Shown here piece by piece: positions 50,663-58,987 of a stretch of 64,000 bases of DNA; position 1 is the first letter of the stretch, and each line of letters opens with the position of its first letter. The notes beneath the pieces were generated by a model that saw only the letters and a program-made list of their open reading frames with translations, did no database searches and had not been told where the DNA came from. The position numbers and the translations under genes were made by a program. Source of the DNA: Alcaligenes ammonioxydans (GTDB lineage: Bacteria > Pseudomonadota > Gammaproteobacteria > Burkholderiales > Burkholderiaceae_B); NCBI RefSeq assembly GCF_019343455.1, contig NZ_CP049362.1, forward strand, positions 3,162,001-3,226,000, read 5' to 3'.

Positions 50663-51353
50663 CATTTCCTACCCCTCCTTGTTAGCCAGCCTGCCCCTGT
50701 TCTCTGACCTGGACGCGGCCAGCATCGACCAGCTCTGGCAAGAAGGACGGCTGATCCACTATGACAAGGACAGCCAGGTCTTTCGCCAGGAGCAAAGCAG
50801 CGATCATTTTTTTGTGCTGCTGCAGGGCCTGATCAAGGTCGTACGCACCATGCCCAATGGCTCCCAGTTACTGGTCCGTTTCGCCCTGCCCGGCGATGTG
50901 ATTGGCATTGCCCCCGCCCTGCGGCGACGCAACTACCCGGCCACTGCCATCAGCGTCACGAGCAGCGCCGCCCTGGCCTGGCCAGAAAAGTCCTGGGACA
51001 GCCTGACCCAACGCTTTCCTTGCCTGCTCAGCTCGGCGCAGGACACAGTTGCCCAACGTCTGAGCGACGCGGACGACCGCCTACTGGAAATTCACAGTCT
51101 GGAAGTGGAGCAGCGACTGGCCCACAGTTTGCTGCGCCTGATTCGCCAGGTGGGCCAAAGCGGTGCGCAGGGGACATCCCTGAGCATTCCCGTGACCCGA
51201 CAGGACCTGGCCGATCTGGCTGGGACCACCCTGTATACGGCCAGCCGTGTCGTCAGTAGCTGGGATCATCAGGGCTTGATCCTGGCAGGGCGCAAGCAGA
51301 TAACGATTGCCGACCTGGACAAATTTGCCCGAGCCGTTCTGGAACGCGGCTAA
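50655..51353 (+). CDS. Crp/Fnr family regulator (Dnr/NnrR-like)
   Basis: The 232-residue protein has the cNMP-binding-like domain (about 10-125; FFVLLQGLIKVVRTMPNGS, ALPGDVIGI) and a Crp-type HTH (VTRQDLADLAGTTLYTASRVVSSWDHQGLI spans about 174-203). It lacks the N-terminal cysteine cluster of Fnr, so an oxygen-labile [4Fe-4S] centre is unlikely; haem-based NO sensing as in Dnr is possible. It overlaps norR by 8 bp, so both regulators come from one message. It probably controls denitrification genes such as nirK. Confidence 0.85.
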   Translation: MTDISYPSLLASLPLFSDLDAASIDQLWQEGRLIHYDKDSQVFRQEQSSDHFFVLLQGLIKVVRTMPNGSQLLVRFALPGDVIGIAPALRRRNYPATAISVTSSAALAWPEKSWDSLTQRFPCLLSSAQDTVAQRLSDADDRLLEIHSLEVEQRLAHSLLRLIRQVGQSGAQGTSLSIPVTRQDLADLAGTTLYTASRVVSSWDHQGLILAGRKQITIADLDKFARAVLERG

Positions 51354-51359
51354 GCGCCC

Positions 51360-52163
51360 TTAGTCCTCCGTGACAAGACGCAGACCCAGATAGCGCGGGG
51401 GCACGCCGACCGAACATGCCCCGGTTTTGGGGTCACGGATGAAGTCGGGCATCACCGCGATATGCTCTCCTCCCAAGGTGCGAACGCCGCAGTTTTCCAG
51501 ACGGGATTCCGCGCGGGGCATGCTGATGCGGTGAACGCGCACATGACAGGTATTGGTCCATTCGGCCACCTGTCCCCCGGCATCAAACACGCCATAGGCA
51601 TTGGCAGTTCCCTGGCCCAGGGGCGCCAACGGCACCTCCTGCTCCTGCTTGCGCTTATAGCTGTCCTGATATTCCTGGAGCCACAAGGCGGCCTGCTCGT
51701 TCTCATCCAGCCCGCCCTGGGCCGATTCAGGCACTTTCTGGTCTGCGAAGTAACTCCATTCCAGATAATCCGGCAAGCGGAACTGCTTGCCGGTGCGCTC
51801 GCTGAGCCAAGCCGCATAATCCTGCCCGTCCTGCCAGCTCACCCCCACAACCGGCCGATCTTTGGCCTGTCCCCGGCCCACCGCATCCGCGGCCTTGCAC
51901 CGCTCGGCACGAACACATTGATCGTAGTCGTACTGGCTGACTTGATACTTCATGACTTTCAAGCTGGGAGCCGGGGCATACATCACGGTATCGGACGCAA
52001 TCAGGCGCCCATCGAGCAAGTACTCACCAGCCTGCATGACTTCGCGCGCCGGACCGGCCACTTCCACCAACTCTGGCAAGGCGGCTGAATTGTTGGGCTC
52101 GCCAGCCGAGCATCCGGCCAAGATGGCCGCTAACAGCACGGTTCCCACTACACGGCTTTGCAT
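51360..52163 (-). CDS. NirV-like lipoprotein of the formylglycine-generating-enzyme (SUMF1) family
   Basis: The 267-residue precursor has a lipoprotein signal (AAILAGC, Cys at about 19) and an FGE-sulfatase fold: KVMKYQVSQYDYDQCV, PVVGVSWQDGQDYAAWLSE, FRLPDYLEWSYFA and the C-terminal DAGGQVAEWTN. NirV genes accompany nirK in many denitrifiers and their role is unresolved. Here the gene is convergent with the regulator pair and about 5 kb from nirK. ATG 52163 follows GGGAG. An enzymatic role is not shown by the sequence. Confidence 0.75.
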   Translation of the reverse strand: MQSRVVGTVLLAAILAGCSAGEPNNSAALPELVEVAGPAREVMQAGEYLLDGRLIASDTVMYAPAPSLKVMKYQVSQYDYDQCVRAERCKAADAVGRGQAKDRPVVGVSWQDGQDYAAWLSERTGKQFRLPDYLEWSYFADQKVPESAQGGLDENEQAALWLQEYQDSYKRKQEQEVPLAPLGQGTANAYGVFDAGGQVAEWTNTCHVRVHRISMPRAESRLENCGVRTLGGEHIAVMPDFIRDPKTGACSVGVPPRYLGLRLVTED

Positions 52164-52336
52164 TGTGAACTCCCAAGAGACAGCCACCATTGAAACGTAG
52201 CCAGTGGTTCATGTCCTTGCGCCAAGGCAAACAGCGTCCTTAAGGCATCAAAATTCTCCGCTCACCCGTTCCTGCCCCTTCCTTGAGCCTTATACTGCTG
52301 GTCTCCCATCGCTCCTTGAACCCTCAGGCCAAAAAA

Positions 52337-52807
52337 ATGAATGCTGACTTGACTACAGGTTCCGAAGATATGGCGGCGGCAGTGCGCCGTCTTGTCCATC
52401 TTTATCAAGGGCTGACGCCAGACCGGCTATCCGAGCTGGAGGTCTGTTATGCGCCTGACGCCCATTTCAAGGACCCCTTCAATGAGGTAGAGGGCGTTGC
52501 GGCCATCCGCGGCATCTTCGAGCACATGTTTACGGCGTTGCACTCGCCACGCTTTGTCATTACGCAGCAGATCGTCCAGGACCAACGAGCCTTTCTGGAA
52601 TGGGAGTTCCGCTTCCGCATCAAACGTTGGAAGCCGGATCTTGAACACTGCATCAGGGGAGCGTCAGCGCTGTCCTTTGACGGACAAGGTCGGGTGACCC
52701 ATCATCGCGATTATTGGGATGCGGCAGAGGAGCTTTATGAAAAACTGCCCTTGCTGGGTTTATTGATGCGCTGGCTGCGACGCACGATGTCCACATCGGA
52801 AAAGTAG
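52337..52807 (+). CDS. Nuclear transport factor 2-like (SnoaL-type) protein
   Basis: This 156-residue protein has the NTF2-like cone fold pattern: VHLYQGLTPDRLSELEVCYAPDAHFKDPFNEVEG (about 18-51), then FLEWEFRFRIKRW and a C-terminal GRVTHHRDYWDAAEELYEKLPLLG. It is annotated in other genomes as a ketosteroid-isomerase-like or SnoaL protein. In singlet-oxygen clusters of other proteobacteria a similar SnoaL-like gene occurs (from memory), and here it lies just outside the TetR-led operon. The start at 52337 follows an A-run; function unknown. Confidence 0.75.
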   Translation: MNADLTTGSEDMAAAVRRLVHLYQGLTPDRLSELEVCYAPDAHFKDPFNEVEGVAAIRGIFEHMFTALHSPRFVITQQIVQDQRAFLEWEFRFRIKRWKPDLEHCIRGASALSFDGQGRVTHHRDYWDAAEELYEKLPLLGLLMRWLRRTMSTSEK

Positions 52808-52819
52808 CCCCCCTCACAC

Positions 52820-52935
52820 TCCGTACCCAACACCGGCAGGGTGCGCAGCCTCGGCGCACCGTGTAGTCAGGCATCCACCAATGAAACAAGAGCAGCGTCG
52901 AGGCCACGGGGTCCGGCAGGGGGTGCCGGACGGAT
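52820..52935. other. GC-rich convergent intergenic region with two hairpins
   Basis: Between the SnoaL-like and TetR genes are GGTGCGC/GCGCACC (52841-52847, 52855-52861) and GTCCGGCA/TGCCGGAC (52912-52919, 52925-52932). Neither has a T-run. CCTCGGCGC and GCGTCGAGG offer a long-range alternative pairing. No gene is seen. Confidence 0.5.
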
Positions 52936-52948
52936 TCCGGAGACTGTC

Positions 52949-53605
52949 TTACTGTGCCAAGGACGTACGGCCCGCGCCTGCCAGACCATCAAAGGTGGTG
53001 CTGCTCACCCATTCAATGATCTGCTCGTGGGTGTACTGCCCCGACTCTTTAAGAAGGCTCACCACAGGGTCACATGCACGCGCAAACAAGGTGTAGAGCA
53101 CCAGCTCGACTGGCAGACCCGATTGCAGGCTGCCTGCCGTCTGCGCCTCGATAATCCAGGTGCTCAGACGATTACTCAAGGCAATCAGGCGATCCATGTA
53201 CTCATCATTTGACTGGAGCGAGGCGCTAAGGCTTGAGTTCTGCGCGGGCAGCGACGGCATTTCCCCTTGCAATTGGGTATCCATCGTCCAGCGCACCACG
53301 GATTTGAGCTGATCAATCGCCGTAATGGCTTGGCCTGCTTCAGCAGCATCCTGAGCCTGTTTGCGCAGCTCATCCACAAAAGCCAGGGCGCGATCGAGCA
53401 CGCCCACCATCGCCGCAGCAGCCAATTCCTCCTTGGATGTAAACAGCTTATATAAGCTGGCCTTGGCCATGCCTGCCTCGGCGGCGACTTGGTCGACCGT
53501 CATGGCATCGTAGCCTTTGGTCGCCAAAAGACGGTTAACAGCGGTCACGATGGCTTCTACGCGTACGCGCTGGATTTGTTCTTTGATTGAGGATCGAGCG
53601 TTCAT
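52949..53605 (-). CDS. TetR/AcrR family transcriptional regulator
   Basis: The 218-residue protein has an N-terminal TetR HTH (VDQVAAEAGMAKASLYKLFTSKEEL, about residues 37-61) and a helical ligand domain. ATG 53605 (MNARSSIKEQ) was chosen from the usual distance to the HTH. It diverges from the ten-gene lipid/photolyase operon and is its obvious candidate repressor; a palindrome lies between. The ligand could be a fatty acid or an oxidised lipid, but this is speculation. Confidence 0.88.
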   Translation of the reverse strand: MNARSSIKEQIQRVRVEAIVTAVNRLLATKGYDAMTVDQVAAEAGMAKASLYKLFTSKEELAAAAMVGVLDRALAFVDELRKQAQDAAEAGQAITAIDQLKSVVRWTMDTQLQGEMPSLPAQNSSLSASLQSNDEYMDRLIALSNRLSTWIIEAQTAGSLQSGLPVELVLYTLFARACDPVVSLLKESGQYTHEQIIEWVSSTTFDGLAGAGRTSLAQ

Positions 53606-53679
53606 GAGATCTATTTTAGGACGAATGAGATCATCTTGCATACCAAATAGTGCAAAAATATTATTTAAGGTTTATAGTT

Positions 53680-53695
53680 TGAACTAATGAGTTCA
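53680..53695. promoter_or_regulatory. Candidate TetR operator
   Basis: TGAACTAATGAGTTCA is a 16-base palindrome with 7 of 8 pairs, 75 bp before tetR and 54 bp before the operon start. It fits a dimeric TetR protein that controls both directions. Confidence 0.5.
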
Positions 53696-53749
53696 CCGTT
53701 TGATCTTTCCGGTTCATAACCCCCCTGCGCAACACCCCAAGGAGCTGCC

Positions 53750-55099
53750 ATGCGTCGTATCGCTGTCATCGGTTCGGGCATATCCGGCTTGGCCGCTGCC
53801 TATCGTCTTGCTCACTCCCAAGACACGCATCGCGTCTGTCTGATTGAAGCCAACTCTTATTTCGGCGGACATGCCAATACGGTCGAGCTCAGCCTGGATG
53901 GTATTAGCCACGGGGTCGATACCGGTTTTTTGGTGTTCAACCACCGCACCTATCCCCTGCTCACAAAGCTGTTCAAGGAGCTGGAGGTAGAAACCGCTCC
54001 CTCGGAGATGTCCTTCTCCGTGCAGATTCCCCACCCTGATGGCAGACCGGGGCTGGAATGGAGCGGTAGCTCTTTAGGCAGCGTGTTTGCACAGCGCAGA
54101 AACTTGATCAGCCCACGCTTCATTGGCATGTTGCTGGAAATTTTGCGCTTCAATCGTCTGACAACGGATATCGCCCAGCGCCAGCTTGAGTCACAACTCA
54201 ATACGCCCATAGAAACCTTTCTGGATCTGCATGGCTTTGGCAGCACATTTCGCAACAACTACCTGTTGCCCATGATTGGCAGCATCTGGTCTTGTCCGAC
54301 CGATCAAATGCTCCGCTTCCCCGTCGCTACCCTGATTCGCTTTTGTCACAATCACGGGCTGATCCAGATCACCAACCGTCCCCAGTGGCACACCGTTCGC
54401 GGTGGCTCTCAACGCTACGTACGCCGCATCATTGGGCGACTGCAAGAGGACGGCCGCCACGAAATCCGATTGAACACCCCTGTGTTCAGCCTTAAACGTG
54501 AAGCACAAAGCGTCATGGTAGAAATGCCTCACGGTACCGAGCAGTTCGATGCTGTCGTGCTGGCCTGCCATAGTGATCAGGCATTGCGCCTGCTGGGCCA
54601 GGACGCAACCCAGACAGAGCGTGCCGTGCTGGGCAGCATTCGTTATCAAGCCAATGAAGCCGTATTGCACACCGACACTGCCGTCTTGCCACAGCGCCAG
54701 GCCGCCTGGGCGGCCTGGAATTATGAACGCGCCAGCTCGGCGGCTTCCGAGGAAACCGGAGTGTGCCTGCATTACCTCATCAACCGCCTGCAGCCACTGC
54801 CTTGGCAGCAAGCCGTCGTGGTCTCGCTCAATCCGGCCCGTCCCATAGCAGCGGACAAGGTACATGCGCGCATTACGTACAGCCACCCAGTCTTTGACCA
54901 TGCCGCCATCCTGGCACAACAACAGCTTGAAAAGTTGCAGGGCCAACGCCGGACCTGGTTCTGCGGTGCCTGGTGCGGCTACGGATTTCACGAGGACGGT
55001 TTGCGTTCGGGTCTGAGCGCCGCTGACCAGGTTTTGCTGTCCCTGAACCGTGCAGCGCAGGCGGCCCACACTGAGCTCAGGCAGGAGGAAACCGTATGA
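53750..55099 (+). CDS. FAD-dependent amine-oxidase-like oxidoreductase
   Basis: The 449-residue flavoprotein starts with the FAD-binding pattern RRIAVIGSGISGLAAAYRLA and the GG motif YFGGHANTV, and ends with the FAD-closing GYGFHEDGLRSGLSAADQ. It belongs to the same group as the amine-oxidase-like protein of the Rhodobacter sphaeroides singlet-oxygen regulon (RSP_1091), required for furan fatty acid formation (from memory). It is first in an operon with DUF1365 and a CFA-like methyltransferase and overlaps DUF1365 by 4 bp. Confidence 0.85.
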   Translation: MRRIAVIGSGISGLAAAYRLAHSQDTHRVCLIEANSYFGGHANTVELSLDGISHGVDTGFLVFNHRTYPLLTKLFKELEVETAPSEMSFSVQIPHPDGRPGLEWSGSSLGSVFAQRRNLISPRFIGMLLEILRFNRLTTDIAQRQLESQLNTPIETFLDLHGFGSTFRNNYLLPMIGSIWSCPTDQMLRFPVATLIRFCHNHGLIQITNRPQWHTVRGGSQRYVRRIIGRLQEDGRHEIRLNTPVFSLKREAQSVMVEMPHGTEQFDAVVLACHSDQALRLLGQDATQTERAVLGSIRYQANEAVLHTDTAVLPQRQAAWAAWNYERASSAASEETGVCLHYLINRLQPLPWQQAVVVSLNPARPIAADKVHARITYSHPVFDHAAILAQQQLEKLQGQRRTWFCGAWCGYGFHEDGLRSGLSAADQVLLSLNRAAQAAHTELRQEETV

Positions 55100-55848
55100 A
55101 CGCCTCCGCTCTCATTGGCTTTGGTCATATCTGGCATCGGCGGCTGCGGCCAGTCGAGCACGCCTTTCATTACCCTGGTTATTTCCTGCTGCTTCCCATG
55201 CGTAGCCTGCGGGAACACCCAGTCCCCGTCCTGCGCCGCAACCAACGCGGCTGGATCAGCTTTCATGACAGCGATCATGGCAATGGCGGTAATGACGCTC
55301 TGGCCTGGTTTGAATCTCTGTTAGAGCAGGAAGGTATTGAGGATGCGGATGGCGAGATCTGGCTGCATACCTTTCCGCGCGTCCTGGGCTATGTCTTCAA
55401 GCCCGTGAGCTTCTGGTACGCCCATCGAGCCGACGGTTCGCTGGCGGCGATTCTGGCCGAAGTCAACAACACCTTCGGTGAGCGTCATGCCTATCTCCTG
55501 GCAGGGCCGCATCTGGGCTGGGATTGCGAACAAGTTGCCAGCAAGCAATTTCATGTGTCCCCATTTTGCGAAACCCACGGCGAATATCGCTTTCGATTCT
55601 CGCGCAATGAAACTACCAACCTGGCGCTTGTCGATCTGTACGACGACGCAGGCCCCCTGTTACGCACAGGTGTTCAAGGAACGCTACACCCCCTGAATGC
55701 GGCTACCGTACGCAGGGCATTTTTTGGCACGCCGCTGATGACCCTAGGGGTCATTGTTCGCATCCATTGGCAAGCACTGCGCCTGTGGGCGAAGCGGCTT
55801 CCCTTCCATCGCAAACCACCAGCGCCCAAGCGCTCTGTCACACGATGA
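55096..55848 (+). CDS. DUF1365 family protein
   Basis: The 250-residue protein has the DUF1365 hallmarks: the N-terminal IWHRRLRPVEHAFHYPGYF, the central LHTFPRVLGYVFKPVSFWYAHRADG and EVNNTFGERHAYLL, and KQFHVSPFCETHGEYRFRF. Its biochemical role is not known, but it nearly always accompanies the amine-oxidase-like flavoprotein and a CFA-like methyltransferase, implying a step in fatty-acid modification. It overlaps both neighbours by 4 bp. Confidence 0.9.
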   Translation: MNASALIGFGHIWHRRLRPVEHAFHYPGYFLLLPMRSLREHPVPVLRRNQRGWISFHDSDHGNGGNDALAWFESLLEQEGIEDADGEIWLHTFPRVLGYVFKPVSFWYAHRADGSLAAILAEVNNTFGERHAYLLAGPHLGWDCEQVASKQFHVSPFCETHGEYRFRFSRNETTNLALVDLYDDAGPLLRTGVQGTLHPLNAATVRRAFFGTPLMTLGVIVRIHWQALRLWAKRLPFHRKPPAPKRSVTR

Positions 55849-57116
55849 ATACAAGCACCGCCACTCTCTTGAGCAAGTCCGCAAAAGCAAGCAGCGACTT
55901 GTCACCTCACGCGAACCGCGTCCTGAAGCTCTTGACGCACCTGCCTCATGGCCAGTTGGAGCTTCAGTTGCCCGATGGGCAAGTGCGGCATTTTCCCAAG
56001 CAAAATGCAGTGGAACCCGACGCCCGCTGCGCAATCGGGCAGTGGGAGGCGCTGGACCGCATCCTGAGCTCGGGCGACATTGGCTTTGCCGAAGGCTATA
56101 TAGAAGGTCAATGGGACACCGATGACCTAAGCGGCTTGCTGCGTCTGTGCATCCGCAACCGCGATCACCTGGAACAACTGGTGTACGGTCACTGGTGGGC
56201 TCGACTGGGCTTCAGACTGCGCCATATGCTTCACCGCAACACGCGGGCGGGCAGCGCTAAAAACATTCATGCTCACTACGATCTGGGCAACGACTTTTAT
56301 CGACTCTGGCTGGACCCAAGCATGAGCTACAGCGCTGCCTGGTTCGAAGGTCTTGACGGCTCGGCCTTGCACAAGGCTGATCTGGAGCAGGCTCAACGCG
56401 CAAAAACCAGACGGGCGCTGCGTGAGACAGGACTGCAGCCGGGGCAACGACTGCTGGAAATTGGCTGTGGCTGGGGAGCGCTTGCCCAGACAGCGGCCAC
56501 GGAGTTCGGCGCGCAGGTGACAGGTGTCACCTTGTCACGCGAACAGCTTGACTGGGGCATGCAGCGCATAAACGAAGCCGGCCTGCAGGAACAGGTTGAT
56601 CTGCGTTATCAGGACTACCGGGATCTGGCGAAAGAACACGCGGCGCAGCCCTTTGACGCCATTGTGTCCATTGAAATGTTCGAAGCTGTCGGGCACGAAT
56701 ACTGGCGCACCTACTTCAAGACTTTGCATGATTGCCTCAAACCGGGCGGCTATGCCTGCGTGCAGTCCATCACCCTGCGCGAAGACCTTTTTGCCCGTTA
56801 TTTGCACTCCTCCGACTTTATCCAGCAATTCATTTTTCCCGGAGGGCTGCTGCCCAGTGTCACGGCCTTCGAGCGTGAAGCCCAGCGAGCCGGCCTGACC
56901 GTGGTCCGAACAATGAGCTTTGGCAAGGATTACGCCGAAACACTCCGACGCTGGCGTCAGGCTTTTGAGCAAAAGCTCGATGCGGTCCGCAGCCAGGGCT
57001 TTGACGAGCGCTTTGTGCGCATCTGGCGATTTTATCTGGCCTATTGCGAGGCTGCCTTTGATATGGGCAACACCGATGTAGTCCAGTTCACCTTGAGAAG
57101 GCCTGACCATGACTGA
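55845..57116 (+). CDS. Cyclopropane-fatty-acid-synthase-like SAM methyltransferase
   Basis: The 423-residue enzyme has the CFA domain order: N-terminal lipid-binding part, NIHAHYDLGNDFYRLWLD (about 140-157), SAM site LLEIGCGWGALAQ (203-215) and C-terminal SFGKDYAETLRRW. Compared with E. coli Cfa, Glu280 and Tyr363 of the bicarbonate site are kept, but the Cys is Ala164 and the His is Gln307. This suggests a methyl-adding enzyme of unsaturated acyl chains, as in furan fatty acid synthesis, rather than a true cyclopropane synthase. The frame is open to 55767 but the ATG at 55845 overlaps the DUF1365 stop. Confidence 0.88.
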   Translation: MNTSTATLLSKSAKASSDLSPHANRVLKLLTHLPHGQLELQLPDGQVRHFPKQNAVEPDARCAIGQWEALDRILSSGDIGFAEGYIEGQWDTDDLSGLLRLCIRNRDHLEQLVYGHWWARLGFRLRHMLHRNTRAGSAKNIHAHYDLGNDFYRLWLDPSMSYSAAWFEGLDGSALHKADLEQAQRAKTRRALRETGLQPGQRLLEIGCGWGALAQTAATEFGAQVTGVTLSREQLDWGMQRINEAGLQEQVDLRYQDYRDLAKEHAAQPFDAIVSIEMFEAVGHEYWRTYFKTLHDCLKPGGYACVQSITLREDLFARYLHSSDFIQQFIFPGGLLPSVTAFEREAQRAGLTVVRTMSFGKDYAETLRRWRQAFEQKLDAVRSQGFDERFVRIWRFYLAYCEAAFDMGNTDVVQFTLRRPDHD

Positions 57117-57678
57117 TATTCGACGACGCCAAGCCCTGATCGTGGGCATCAGCCTTCTCGCCCCTACCCTTATTGCCATGACCCCTAATCTCTCGGCGGC
57201 CGCAGCGGCTGCCCCCCAGGAGCTGCGCTCCACCCTGCCCTCTGCCCATCTTGTTGGCAGTGGTCCCATGCGCTTTTTTGGACTGCGGGTTTACGAGGCG
57301 CGACTGTGGGCCATGCCGGACTTCGAGCCCAAAGAGTATGCACGCCAGCCCTTCGCCCTGGAGCTGATCTATGACCGCAAACTGGAAGGCGAAGCCATTG
57401 CCGAGCGTTCAGTTGCCGAAATGCGGCGTGTGGGCAGCTTCTCCGAGCAGCAGGCCCGCCAATGGCTGCTCCTGATGAAAAAGGCTTTTCCGGATGTCCT
57501 GGCACAAGATCGCCTGCTGGGCGTGACGGACGGAACCGGCGATGTCCGCTTTTTCCACAATGGACGTGAAACCGCCCGTATTCAGGACGCCGAGTACGCG
57601 CGCCTGTTTTTTGGAATCTGGCTGTCTGAGCAGACTTCAGCACCGGGCTTGCGAACGGCCCTGTTAGGCAAACGCTGA
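57109..57678 (+). CDS. Chalcone-isomerase-like periplasmic protein
   Basis: The 189-residue product has a twin-arginine-like or Sec signal (RRRQALIVGISLLAPTLIA) ending near SAAAAAAPQ, and a chalcone-isomerase-like domain (GSGPMRFFGLRVYEARLWA; FALELIYDRKLEGEAIAERSVAEMRR; LFFGIWLSEQTS). In bacteria this fold is thought to bind fatty acids or other hydrophobic ligands; no isomerase activity is implied. It overlaps the methyltransferase gene by 8 bp and is a usual member of this lipid cluster. Confidence 0.85.
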   Translation: MTDIRRRQALIVGISLLAPTLIAMTPNLSAAAAAAPQELRSTLPSAHLVGSGPMRFFGLRVYEARLWAMPDFEPKEYARQPFALELIYDRKLEGEAIAERSVAEMRRVGSFSEQQARQWLLLMKKAFPDVLAQDRLLGVTDGTGDVRFFHNGRETARIQDAEYARLFFGIWLSEQTSAPGLRTALLGKR

Positions 57679-57691
57679 TAAAGGCACAACC

Positions 57692-58987
57692 ATGCGCCCC
57701 CCAGGCTCCCGCCCCTTAAAGCCGCTGCATTGGCGTACGGGACTCTCCTATGGAAGTCTTGGCCTGCCGCTGGCATTCGTGTCGCTCCCCTTATATGTGA
57801 ACCTGCCGCATTACTACGCGGCGGTGGCCGGGGTGCCGCTGGCGGGCCTGGGCGCCGTGCTGCTGGCTACCCGCGCCGTTGACGCGGTGCTCGACCCTGC
57901 ACTGGGAAGGCTGGCCGATCGTCTTTTGCATCGAGGCCTGGGCCAGGCCTGGCTGGCCGCTTTGTTGGGCAGCCTGATCATGGGCTTGGGTTTTGCCGCA
58001 CTGTGGCATCCTCCCGAAGGTGGCCCACAAGAGGTGCTGATCTGGCTGGCGCTCAGCCTGCTGGTATGCACCTTGGCCTATAGCGCCGTCAGCATCTTGC
58101 ATCAGGCCTGGGGGACCCGCTGGGGTGGTGATCCCAATTGGCGTGCGCGTGTCACCGCATGGCGTGAAGGCGCCACGCTTCTGGGAGTCTTGCTGGCCAG
58201 CATATTGCCCACCTGGTTAGGCTTTGATGCGACCAGTGTCGTGCTTTTTCTAGCCTTGGCCATAGGCCTGTTCGGGCTGCATCGCCTGCCGCCCGCTATC
58301 GCTCAACCCATGGGTTATGCACGGGGGCACAACAGTCCTGCATCAACCGCCTCGCCCTGTGCTGATGCCAGTTTCCGCAGGCTGTTATTCGTCTTCATGC
58401 TCAACGGCGTAGCCGCCGCCATACCCGCTACCTTGTTGCCCTTTTTCGTGGCGGACCGCCTGCAGGCCCCGGAGATGCAGCCGCTCTTTCTTCTGTGCTA
58501 TTTCGGCGCCGCCGCGGCAGGGCTGCCTTTATGGGTACGGGCTGTCTCGCGCTGGGGACTGGCACCCAGTTGGCGGGCCGGCATGCTGACAAGCGTTGTC
58601 GCCTTTTCCCTGACACCCTGGCTTGATGCCGGCGACGGTGGCGCCTTCCTCGTTATCTGCCTGGCAAGTGGGCTGGCTCTGGGCGCGGATCTGGCCCTGC
58701 CGGGCGCTCTGCTAACCGGTGTCATCCATGAATCCGGTCAGGGCGGCTCGGGCGAAGGACGATATCTGGGCTGGTGGACTTGTGCTGCCAAGCTCAACCT
58801 GGCCCTGGCAGCCGGTCTGTGCCTGCCCCTTCTTTCCGCCCTGGGTTACCAGAGCGGCACAAGCGACCCGGCTGGCCTGCAGGCGTTGGCCTGGGCTTAT
58901 GGCGGCCTTCCCTGCCTGTTCAAACTATTGGCGTGGGCTGGCCTGTGGCGCGCCGAGCATCTGCACTCATCCTGGAGACTGATATGA
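57692..58987 (+). CDS. MFS transporter (GPH-like)
   Basis: The 431-residue protein has about 12 spans. Its start SYGSLGLPLAFVSLPLYVNLP and the segment ATRAVDAVLDPALGRLADR resemble glycoside-pentoside-hexuronide type MFS proteins (the MelB branch). In this setting it may move a lipid precursor or related compound rather than a sugar. It is coupled to the DUF3833 gene by an ATGA overlap. Substrate unknown. Confidence 0.85.
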   Translation: MRPPGSRPLKPLHWRTGLSYGSLGLPLAFVSLPLYVNLPHYYAAVAGVPLAGLGAVLLATRAVDAVLDPALGRLADRLLHRGLGQAWLAALLGSLIMGLGFAALWHPPEGGPQEVLIWLALSLLVCTLAYSAVSILHQAWGTRWGGDPNWRARVTAWREGATLLGVLLASILPTWLGFDATSVVLFLALAIGLFGLHRLPPAIAQPMGYARGHNSPASTASPCADASFRRLLFVFMLNGVAAAIPATLLPFFVADRLQAPEMQPLFLLCYFGAAAAGLPLWVRAVSRWGLAPSWRAGMLTSVVAFSLTPWLDAGDGGAFLVICLASGLALGADLALPGALLTGVIHESGQGGSGEGRYLGWWTCAAKLNLALAAGLCLPLLSALGYQSGTSDPAGLQALAWAYGGLPCLFKLLAWAGLWRAEHLHSSWRLI

